DNA of 64,000 nt. Origin: Gemmatimonadota bacterium. GTDB taxonomy: Bacteria > Latescibacterota > UBA2968 > UBA8231. Below are positions 17,664 through 25,511 of this stretch, one piece after another. The notes below the pieces were generated by a model. That model did no database searches and was not told where the DNA came from. It worked only from the letters and a program-made list of their open reading frames with translations. The stretch covers positions 1-64,000 of the forward strand of contig JABHFS010000148.1 of NCBI GenBank assembly GCA_018672475.1. Reading direction: 5' to 3'. The translations under genes were made by a program, and so were the position numbers. Position 1 is the stretch's first letter, and the number at the start of each line of letters is the position of its first letter.

Positions 17664-20600
17664 TTTTGCAATCCCGCCTCGTAAATTTTCAATTGCTCGA
17701 CCAACGGCTTTCTCAATTGTGGCGGCGTCAACTCGATCGCCTGCCGCTGACGAAGACTCGCTACAGATAACGCCCCCTCCCCAGCCTGGACCTGAGCCAC
17801 CTGCAACAGGGCCATCACCAGAATTTTGCGGGCCAGCGGCAGTGCCACCTGCCGCGCCGCAGCCCGCGCGAACGCCTGCCGCGCCTCATCAATGCGCCCG
17901 GCCCGCGCCAATCCCGTGACGAAGTTATTGCCGGCCCGCGCGTCATCCGGGTCCAGGTCAACCGCGCGACGAAAGTGATGCAACGCCTCTTGCGGACGAT
18001 GCTGTTCCGCCAGTATTACGCCAATATTTATATGCGCCTTGGCAAAGTTCGGCCGGAATTCCAGCGCATCTTCGAGCGCCCGCAACGCCTGCACCGCCTC
18101 CCCCTTGGCATAATACGCCATGCCCAAGCCATACCGGGCTTCCGCCAGATTCGGATCATCCACAAGCGCTTGCGCGAAGTGCCCCAGCGCCGCCTCGACT
18201 TCCCCTTGACGCAATAGCACATTGGCCAAATTGGTCCGCGTTTCGGCGACCGGGTCCAAGGCCAACGAACGAGAGAACGCCTGTTCCGCCGCCGCCAGGC
18301 GCCCAGCTTCGGCCAGCGCCAACCCCAGTTTGGCATGGGAGGCCGAACGTTGGGGATTCGCCTCGACGGCCTGGCGGTAGTGATCGATCTGCTGCTGTAG
18401 CGGCTGCAGAATTTCAAAGCGCTGCAGCGCCTGCTGCGCAGCCATCTCCCGCCCCAAGCGCTTGTGCATCCTAGCCAAGTGCAAATGTGGCATTGGTTCG
18501 TCGGGCGCCAACTCGCGCGCACGTTCAAAAGCCGCGATCGCCGCGGTGTCGGCGCCGAGGCGGTTGTGGGCTAAACCGAGCCGAAAAAGCGTCTGCCAAT
18601 CCTCGGGCACCAATACCCGAACACTTTCCAACACCGTCACGGCCTTGTCGGGCTCGTTGAGCTGGAGATAAATGACCCCCAGCAGCTGCATCACCTCGAT
18701 CCCGGAGGCATCCTGCACCACGGCCCGCTCTAGGACTTCGACCGCTTCCGCATAACGCCCTAATCCCGAATAGAGCACGACCCCGGCGATATAATGCAAT
18801 TGCGTCTCGCGCGGATAACGCGCCAACACCGGCCGCAACAAAGCCAGCGTCTCCCGATAGCGCCCCTGTGCGTAAAGCGCGCTAGCTCGCTCGTAATACA
18901 TCGACGGCGTCCAACCTGGCTTGGGCTCTACGGCCGGTATTCGCACCGCCGGATTTTGCAAAACTGGCTCAGGCACCGACGGCACCACTGATACGGGATT
19001 GTTATAATCGGCAACGACCGCTCCGCTACCTTCCCTCATGAGCAAATAGCGCCCGACTTGTGGCCGCTCCACCACCTCGATCCGCCCCGACGGCCAACGA
19101 ACTTCGATCTTTTCTACCGTAGTCGCGTCGCCCAAGCCAAAAAGCACCCTACCGTCGCTCGACGACAAATAACCATAGCCGCGCTTGGCCCGGCGCCGTA
19201 ATTCCCGATCACCAACCCAGAGCCTCACCACAGCGCCCATCGCGTCGCGCCCTTGCGCGCCGACCAGGTCCAACCCCAGCCAATGGTTGCGATTACCGCC
19301 GTCGTTGCGCAATAAGCTCGGACGGTCGTTGAGGTTATTGACGACGATATCGAGGTCGCCGTCGTTGTCGTAATCGCCAAAGGCGGCGCCCCGGCTCACC
19401 CGCTCAGCTTCCAACCCTGCGATCGCCGCCGGAGCAAATACACCCGCCCTGTTCCAATAGAGCTGATTGCGCTGCCGATAACTGAGCCCCAATGGATGGG
19501 TTTCTAGCTGCGGGTAGAGATGCCCATTGGCCACGAAGATATCGAGCCAGCCATCCAGGTTGAAATCCGCCAGCGCCGTACTCCACCCGAGCAAAGGCCG
19601 CGCCGCACCGCCCAAACCTGCGGTATGTGTCGCGTCGGCAAAAGAGCCATGGCCCTGGTTCCGGTATAACGTATTAACGTCGTCGGAAAAATTGGTGACG
19701 AAGATATCCTCATCGCCGTCGTTGTCGTAATCACCCGCATCGACCCCCATCCCAGCCTGGACCCGCCCCTCTTCGCTATAGGCCACCCCGGCGAAAGCAC
19801 CGACCTCACTCAAGTGCCAGTCGCCGTCGTTGCGATACAACTGGTTCGGCGTTGAGTCGTTGGCGATATAGAGATCGGCATCGCCGTCCTGGTCGTAGTC
19901 TGTAAAAAGCACCCCGAGCCCCAAATAAGCCGTCCGGTCGATCCCGGTCGCCGCGCTCATATCGATAAAACCTCCGTGCTGCCCATTGGCCCGTGCCGCC
20001 CCTGCGTTGCGATATAGCACATCAGCCTGACCATCGAGACCGTGCGGGCCGCAAAAAACGGTCAATCCCTTCCAGCCGCTGCACAACTCGCCGCCGCTGG
20101 GCGGATCATCGAGGTCGAAAGCCACGTAATTGGCCACGTAGAGGTCCTGCCAACCGTCCGCGTCCACATCACCGAATGCCGCACTGGCCCCCCAACGACG
20201 ATCCTCTACGCCCATGACCACCGGTGAAAATGTGCCATCGCTCTCGTTGCGGTAGAGCGCGTTCGGCCCCCAATGGGTGACATAGAGATCCAGATCGCCG
20301 TCGTTGTCGTAGTCGGCGACCGCCGCGCCCATCCCCCAACCGACCCGCCGTAAACCCGCCTCTTCGGTCACCTCTGTGAATACCCGCTGCCCGGTGGCCG
20401 ACGGCAGATTACGCCATAAGCGATTGCCCGATTCCGGCGCATCCCGCAACCGGGTGCCGCTGATCGCAAAAAAGTCCAGCCAACCATCCGCATCAAAATC
20501 GAAGAACGCGGATCCCGAGCCCATCGCCTCCAGAATATAGCGTTGCTCTGGGCCGCCTGATATATGCACGAAGTCGAGTCCCGCTGCCTGGGTTACGTCG

Positions 20601-20746
20601 ACAAAACGCATCGCAGGCTCCACCGCAGCGACAAGCTCCGGTCTCCCAACTGCAATATCCGCACGCGCTCCTTCAGGCACAGGTTCTTCCGCACAGCCCA
20701 AGCCGCCCAACGCGAGCAACGCAAGCGACACGACCCTTTTCTCCAT
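17660..20746 (-). CDS. CRTAC1 (FG-GAP / ASPIC-UnbV) protein fused to TPR repeats, probable lipoprotein
   Basis: The frame is open to a GTG at 20818, but the ATG at 20746 gives a clean signal sequence (MEKRVVSLALLALGGLGCAE) with a probable lipidation cysteine, so I use it. FG-GAP calcium repeats and an ASPIC/UnbV domain fill the first 580 or so residues (WLGLDLVGAQGRDAMGAVVRL, then VRWPSGRIEVV). From about 600 to the end there are ten or more TPR-like 34-residue repeats, such as AEARYGLGMAYYAKGEAVQA and FAKAHINIGVILAEQHRPQEA. TPRs normally mediate protein-protein contacts, so the fusion may couple a propeller to a partner. It forms an operon with the CRTAC1 gene that follows. The total is about 1,028 aa. 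Confidence 0.88.
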   Translation of the reverse strand: MEKRVVSLALLALGGLGCAEEPVPEGARADIAVGRPELVAAVEPAMRFVDVTQAAGLDFVHISGGPEQRYILEAMGSGSAFFDFDADGWLDFFAISGTRLRDAPESGNRLWRNLPSATGQRVFTEVTEEAGLRRVGWGMGAAVADYDNDGDLDLYVTHWGPNALYRNESDGTFSPVVMGVEDRRWGASAAFGDVDADGWQDLYVANYVAFDLDDPPSGGELCSGWKGLTVFCGPHGLDGQADVLYRNAGAARANGQHGGFIDMSAATGIDRTAYLGLGVLFTDYDQDGDADLYIANDSTPNQLYRNDGDWHLSEVGAFAGVAYSEEGRVQAGMGVDAGDYDNDGDEDIFVTNFSDDVNTLYRNQGHGSFADATHTAGLGGAARPLLGWSTALADFNLDGWLDIFVANGHLYPQLETHPLGLSYRQRNQLYWNRAGVFAPAAIAGLEAERVSRGAAFGDYDNDGDLDIVVNNLNDRPSLLRNDGGNRNHWLGLDLVGAQGRDAMGAVVRLWVGDRELRRRAKRGYGYLSSSDGRVLFGLGDATTVEKIEVRWPSGRIEVVERPQVGRYLLMREGSGAVVADYNNPVSVVPSVPEPVLQNPAVRIPAVEPKPGWTPSMYYERASALYAQGRYRETLALLRPVLARYPRETQLHYIAGVVLYSGLGRYAEAVEVLERAVVQDASGIEVMQLLGVIYLQLNEPDKAVTVLESVRVLVPEDWQTLFRLGLAHNRLGADTAAIAAFERARELAPDEPMPHLHLARMHKRLGREMAAQQALQRFEILQPLQQQIDHYRQAVEANPQRSASHAKLGLALAEAGRLAAAEQAFSRSLALDPVAETRTNLANVLLRQGEVEAALGHFAQALVDDPNLAEARYGLGMAYYAKGEAVQALRALEDALEFRPNFAKAHINIGVILAEQHRPQEALHHFRRAVDLDPDDARAGNNFVTGLARAGRIDEARQAFARAAARQVALPLARKILVMALLQVAQVQAGEGALSVASLRQRQAIELTPPQLRKPLVEQLKIYEAGLQK

Positions 20747-21071
20747 CTCTGCAAACACCAACCGTCTCTCCAATCCCCGCTTACGCGCCGTCGAGAATGT
20801 ACATTTGACCGCAGGCACCGGGCCGCCGCGCAGGTTTATGCCGCGACAAAAAACGAGCCTTTACCGCGCAAAACCACACCCATATATATAGACTACTTGG
20901 GCGACTGGCGGCAAGGCCGCAATCACGCCTTTGTCCGTTCGATCCGCAGCAGCGTGGTCCGACTATCCGCGAACCCTGTCCCTGCGAAAGCGCATTTTAT
21001 ACCCGACCTAAAACCGGCTTATTTGTAGGTAAGTACTGCACGAACGGGCCTCTTTGTTTTATCTTGTTAGC
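20747..21071. other. Divergent intergenic region, 325 bp
   Basis: This separates the minus-strand CRTAC1-TPR operon from the plus-strand FGE-like gene, so it should hold promoters in both directions. I could not assign convincing -35/-10 pairs. There is a run ATATATATAG at 20884-20893 and an AT-richer end before 21072. Frames crossing it lack coding signs. No RNA gene was seen. Confidence 0.4.
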
Positions 21072-21893
21072 ATGGACAAAAAATCACCAGCACGCCTATG
21101 CACAGTGCTCTGCAACCAGAAATACCCTTTTATCGCGTGGCTTTGTGGTTTGCTGCTGGTCGGGCAGGCCACGGCCCAAGTCCAAGTCCCGGCCGGTCCC
21201 TTCACCATGGGCACCAACCATCCTCGGGCCACGGATGAACAGCCCAGCCATCAAGTCGAGATGAGTGCCTTTACTATCGACCGCAACGAGGTCGACAACG
21301 CCCGCTTTGCCGCCTTTGTCGCGGACACCGGCTATCGGACGGCTGCCGAAGCCGAAGACGCCCCCGAAACCGCAGACGGCATCAGCTGGCGCCACCCGCA
21401 AGGTCCCGGCTCAACGGCCATTCCCGAACATCCCGCGGTCTATCTCAACTGGCACGACGCACAAGCCTATTGCACTTGGCGGGGCGCGCGCCTGCCCACC
21501 GAAGCCGAATGGGAGAAAAGTGCCCGTGGCGACAATGCCCGCCTCTGGCCCTGGGGTTCGACCTTCGACGCGAAACGCGCCAATCACTGGGGCTCAGAAG
21601 ACGGCTACGCGGGTCTTGCGCCGGTCGGTTCCTTCCCCGAAGGCGCAAGCTCCTATGGCGCGCTCGATCTGGCCGGCAATGTCTGGGAGTGGTGCGCCGA
21701 CTGGTACGACGCCGACTATTACGCCACCGCCCCGTCACAGGCCCCGCAAGGCCCTGCGACAGGCCGATTCAAGGTCCTGCGCGGCGGCTCGTGGATCAAC
21801 CCCGGCCCCGCGCTGCGCAGCAGCAACCGCTTTGAGATCCTCCCCATCGAACGCGGCCCCTATATCGGCTTCCGCTGCGTCGAAGCGCCATGA
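21072..21893 (+). CDS. Formylglycine-generating-enzyme-like (SUMF1 domain) protein lacking the catalytic cysteine pair
   Basis: The FGE-sulfatase fold is clear: PAGPFTMGTNHP, then FTIDRNEVDNARFAAFV, PAVYLNWHDAQAYCTWRGAR, LPTEAEWEKSARG, LDLAGNVWEWCADWY, RGGSWINPGP and the terminal IGFRC. True FGEs oxidise a sulfatase cysteine using two cysteines in a C-x4-C arrangement just after the RGGSW motif. Here that stretch reads INPGPALRSSNRF with no cysteine, so sulfatase activation is unlikely and a binding or other role is more plausible. The start is taken as the ATG at 21072. A TTG at 21054 would add six residues. A hydrophobic stretch at about 20-36 suggests export. It overlaps the next gene by ATGA, so it is co-translated with a CRTAC1 protein. 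No sulfatase gene is in the window. Confidence 0.85.
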   Translation: MDKKSPARLCTVLCNQKYPFIAWLCGLLLVGQATAQVQVPAGPFTMGTNHPRATDEQPSHQVEMSAFTIDRNEVDNARFAAFVADTGYRTAAEAEDAPETADGISWRHPQGPGSTAIPEHPAVYLNWHDAQAYCTWRGARLPTEAEWEKSARGDNARLWPWGSTFDAKRANHWGSEDGYAGLAPVGSFPEGASSYGALDLAGNVWEWCADWYDADYYATAPSQAPQGPATGRFKVLRGGSWINPGPALRSSNRFEILPIERGPYIGFRCVEAP

Positions 21894-23578
21894 GCCCCCT
21901 CCATTACTGTTGCGCGCTCCTGCTGGCTACGACCGCCTGTACATCCGAGCCCGCCCCCCCCGACCGAGCCCAAGAAATCGCAGACCTTTCGCCCGTGCTC
22001 TTTGCCGATATGACCACAACCGCCGGTATAGATTTCAGCATGCGTTCAGGGGGGCGAATAAAGAACTATATCGTCGAATCCAAAGGCGGCGGCGGAGCCT
22101 TCTTCGACTACGACGGCGATAGCTGGCTCGATGTCTACCTGGTTAACGGCTCGCGCTTCGCGGCATCCCCCGACTCGGTCGCGCCACCGGGTAACGCGCT
22201 CTACCGCAATATCGGCGACGGCACCTTCCAAGAGCGCACCAAGACCGCCGGCGTCGGCGATACGGGCTGGGGCATGGGCGTCGCCGTCGCCGACTACGAC
22301 AACGACAACGACGCAGACCTCTACGTATCCAACTACGGCGCCAATATCCTCTACCGCAACGACGGTGACGGCCATTTTGCCGACGTCGGCAAAGCGGCGG
22401 GCGTCGATCTGGCCGGCTGGAGCACCAGCGCCACCTTCGCCGACTACGACAACGACGGCGACCTAGATTTCTACGTGGCGCAATATCTGGATTTTGCCCC
22501 CGAACGCGCACCACCGCGCGGAGGCATGTGGAAAGGCGTGTTGGTCTTTGCCGGCCCGCTCGGCCTGCCCGGCGCCCAGGACGCGCTCTATCGCAACGAG
22601 GGCGATGGCACCTTCATCGATATGACCCGCAAAGCCAAGGTAGGCCGCGCCAAACCCACTTATGGCTTGGGCGCGATTTTTTGCGACTATGACCAAGACG
22701 GCGATCCGGACCTCTATGTCGCCAACGACTCGGCACCCAATTTTCTCTACCGCAACCAAGGCAATGGCACCTTCGCTGACGTGGCGGTCGAATCCGGCGT
22801 CGCCCTCAGCGCCGAGGGCATCGCGCAAGCCGGTATGGGCATCGCCTACGGCGACTACGACAACGACGGCTTCTCCGATTTTTTCGTCACGCATTTCGAA
22901 GACGATTACAACACCCTCTACCGCAACCGGGGCGACGGCAGCTTCGGTGTGGCCAGCGCCGACGCAGGCCTCACCGAGCCGAGCCTGCCCCGCCTGGCCT
23001 TCGGCACCAACTTCCTCGACTACGACAACGACCGGGACCTCGACCTCTTCGTCGCCAACGGACACGTCTACCCACAGATCCGCCACATCAACCCCGCCGG
23101 TTATAGCGAAGCTAATCAGCTATTCGCCAATCAAGGGCCAGACGGCGGACACCGCTTCGCCGAAGTCGCGGCCGGCGATTTAAACCGCGCCAATGTCAGC
23201 CGCGGCAGCGCCAAGGGCGACTACGACAACGACGGCGATATCGATCTGTTGGTCTGCAACCTCGACGCCCCCCCGGCGCTTTTGCGCAACGACGGCGGCA
23301 ACCAACGCCATTGGCTAAGCCTGCGTCTGTTGGGCACAGCCTCAAACCGCGACGGCATCGGCGCCATCATCACCATCATCGCCGACGGCGTCGAGCAACA
23401 AATAGAACATACCAACGGAGGCAGTTTTCTCTCGCACAGCGACGCGCGCGTGCATTTCGGCTTGGGTTTTAGCGAGACCGTCGATGCGCTCGAGGTCCGA
23501 TGGCCTTCGGGCCGCCTACAACGCCTAGAGAACATACCCGCCGACCAATTTCTGCTCATCGAAGAGCCGTTGCCTTGA
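21890..23578 (+). CDS. CRTAC1-family FG-GAP / ASPIC-UnbV lipoprotein
   Basis: This 562-aa protein has a lipoprotein-like N-terminus (ALLLATTACTSEPA, cysteine near residue 17). FG-GAP calcium repeats run over about 70-470 (DYDNDGDLDFYVAQY, DYDQDGDPDLYVANDSAPNF), and the ASPIC/UnbV domain ends the protein (WLSLRLLGTASNRDGIGA, VRWPSGRLQRLENIP). It is a close paralogue of the gene at 15957. Its start overlaps the stop of the FGE-like gene (21890-21893), linking an FGE-fold protein and a CRTAC1 protein in one unit. It converges with the next CRTAC1 gene after 10 bp. The function of the family is unknown. Confidence 0.88.
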   Translation: MSPLHYCCALLLATTACTSEPAPPDRAQEIADLSPVLFADMTTTAGIDFSMRSGGRIKNYIVESKGGGGAFFDYDGDSWLDVYLVNGSRFAASPDSVAPPGNALYRNIGDGTFQERTKTAGVGDTGWGMGVAVADYDNDNDADLYVSNYGANILYRNDGDGHFADVGKAAGVDLAGWSTSATFADYDNDGDLDFYVAQYLDFAPERAPPRGGMWKGVLVFAGPLGLPGAQDALYRNEGDGTFIDMTRKAKVGRAKPTYGLGAIFCDYDQDGDPDLYVANDSAPNFLYRNQGNGTFADVAVESGVALSAEGIAQAGMGIAYGDYDNDGFSDFFVTHFEDDYNTLYRNRGDGSFGVASADAGLTEPSLPRLAFGTNFLDYDNDRDLDLFVANGHVYPQIRHINPAGYSEANQLFANQGPDGGHRFAEVAAGDLNRANVSRGSAKGDYDNDGDIDLLVCNLDAPPALLRNDGGNQRHWLSLRLLGTASNRDGIGAIITIIADGVEQQIEHTNGGSFLSHSDARVHFGLGFSETVDALEVRWPSGRLQRLENIPADQFLLIEEPLP

Positions 23579-23588
23579 CGCAGCGCGC

Positions 23589-25511
23589 CTATTCTTCCGC
23601 GATCACCAATAGCTTATTGGTCTCAATAGGCCCAACCAAGGTCTGCGTATGGCCAGACAGCCAACGCACCTCGATCTGCTCAATCACCGTAGCATCGCCC
23701 AGACCGAAATAAAGCGGCATCAAGCTCTGCGATAGATAACCCGATTTGCCGTCGCGAACTTTTGTATAGCTTTGCCCATCGGCCCGCACCTTGACAATCG
23801 CGCCCAGACCGTCGCGATTGGACCGCGTCCCCTCTAAGTCGATCTTGAGAAAGCGGAGCTCCTTTTTTTCGCTCAGATCACTGATCAAAACCTGGGGTGC
23901 TGCGTTGAATTCGTTAGTGACGATATCGAGGTCGCCATCGCCGTCTATATCCAAAATCGCCGACGAGCGCGAACCCAGCGCACCCCAAATCTCGATAGAG
24001 CCGTCCTGGTCCTTGCAACGCGGATGTTCACTGTCCGCTCCGGCGCAATCGAGCGCGAACCAGGGTTTGGCGGTCCGGTGGCCGCGGCGCGGTTCGACCC
24101 CCAAGACAAACTCGCTGTCGAGGAATCTTTCACCCCGTTCGTTCAGCAGCAAAGAATTAACCCCGTAGCGAAAGGGGTAATTCATACTCGAGGTGATAAA
24201 CACGTCTTCATAACCGTCGGCATTGAGGTCGCCGACGCTCAAGCCCCAAGGCCAGTAATTTTCCACCCCGACCTCATCAGAGACCTCGACGAAAGTTCCC
24301 TTTTCCGTCTTGCGATAGAAGGCGTTGCCGTAGATACTGCGCCCCTCGCTCAAGAGGAAATCCTCGCCATACTGCACATCGGCTTTCAATTTCTCTTGCT
24401 CCGGCCCGACGGGCTGGCTCATATCCGCGTGCATATCGGTAAGGATCATGTCCATGCGACCGTCGTTATCGCCGTCAAAGACCTTGACCCCCATCGTCCC
24501 CCAAGGCGTGCGAGGAAAGACCTCGCGGCTTTTGTCGCTGAAGTATTCGCCTTGCACATTTTCGTAGTAGTGGTCATGCCCCTGCATATTCAGCACATAG
24601 AGGTCGAGCCAACCATCTTCGTTGGCGTCCAAGGCACTCGCATCACCGGACCAACTGCTATCCTGCAACCGGCTTTGCGCCGATACGTCGACAAAACGAT
24701 TATCGCTCGAATTTTTAAATAATACGCTCTGTTCCGTGCGTTCGGGTTTGAGGTGGCCGTGGAAGGCGTCCTCCAGGCCGATGTAATATTCGTATTCGAC
24801 ATCCATGCGCAAATCCGCATTGTACGTCTTCGCCGAAATCGCCACTTCGGTGGTGTAATTGCCGACATTCGCCAAAAACAGGTCGAGCAAGCCGTCGTTG
24901 TTATAATCAAAAAATAAGGCGCCGGAGGAATGCCCCTTGTAATCGAGGCCGGAACGAGCAGAAATATCGGTAAATTTCCCCGTGCCGTCGTTTTCGAATA
25001 GGCGATTGCCGTCGCGGATAACCGTGACATAGAGGTCCGGATCACCGTCATTGTCAATATCGGCAAACGACGCGGTGACACTGATCGTAGCGGCGACGGC
25101 GACACCGGCAACCTGGGTAATATCCTCAAAAGTCCCATCGCGCAAATTGCGCCACAATTGATTGCCGCCGGACTGAGTGGTGAAATACAGATCGAGCCAT
25201 CCGTCGCCGTCCACGTCGGCGACCGCGACGCCATTGCCGTGGTCATAGTGAATGGGCTGCCAGTGCTTGCCCGATTCGTCGGTGATTTGGTTGCGAAAGC
25301 GGATACCGCTTTTTTCGACCTGGTCAGAAAAGGAGAATTGGTGATAGACCTCATATTGCCCCGCTGATTCGAGCTGGGCCGCGCGGCGGTCCGTCAACCA
25401 GGGTGGATCGGCGATCGCGGGGGGGATATGCACCTTTCTGGGGCTTTGCGCCTCGAGGATGCAGCAGGTCGCGATAATTGAAAGATATGCAAGCGCCATT
25501 AGTCTATTCAT
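23589..25511 (-). CDS. CRTAC1-family FG-GAP / ASPIC-UnbV secreted protein, divergent type
   Basis: This 640-aa protein has a signal peptide (about residues 1-21, ending ILEA). A pre-domain of about 70 residues (AAQLESAGQYEVYHQFSF) precedes FG-GAP-type repeats (VAVADVDGDGWLDLYFT, FADIDNDGDPDLYVT, FFDYNNDGLLDLFLANVGNY). The C-terminal ASPIC/UnbV domain includes FLKIDLEGTRSNRDGLGAIV and VRWLSGHTQTLVGP. It differs from the other three paralogues by long insertions between repeats (about 215-260 and 330-420), which suggests a separate subfamily. Its ATG overlaps the stop of the upstream TPR gene by 4 bases, so the pair forms a minus-strand operon. Confidence 0.87.
   Translation of the reverse strand: MNRLMALAYLSIIATCCILEAQSPRKVHIPPAIADPPWLTDRRAAQLESAGQYEVYHQFSFSDQVEKSGIRFRNQITDESGKHWQPIHYDHGNGVAVADVDGDGWLDLYFTTQSGGNQLWRNLRDGTFEDITQVAGVAVAATISVTASFADIDNDGDPDLYVTVIRDGNRLFENDGTGKFTDISARSGLDYKGHSSGALFFDYNNDGLLDLFLANVGNYTTEVAISAKTYNADLRMDVEYEYYIGLEDAFHGHLKPERTEQSVLFKNSSDNRFVDVSAQSRLQDSSWSGDASALDANEDGWLDLYVLNMQGHDHYYENVQGEYFSDKSREVFPRTPWGTMGVKVFDGDNDGRMDMILTDMHADMSQPVGPEQEKLKADVQYGEDFLLSEGRSIYGNAFYRKTEKGTFVEVSDEVGVENYWPWGLSVGDLNADGYEDVFITSSMNYPFRYGVNSLLLNERGERFLDSEFVLGVEPRRGHRTAKPWFALDCAGADSEHPRCKDQDGSIEIWGALGSRSSAILDIDGDGDLDIVTNEFNAAPQVLISDLSEKKELRFLKIDLEGTRSNRDGLGAIVKVRADGQSYTKVRDGKSGYLSQSLMPLYFGLGDATVIEQIEVRWLSGHTQTLVGPIETNKLLVIAEE

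Noticed and set aside
15957-25511. Many near-identical short DNA repeats such as GTCGTTGTCGTAGTC
   Set aside because: They are codon-level echoes of the DYDNDGD calcium loops in FG-GAP repeats, not independent repeat elements.
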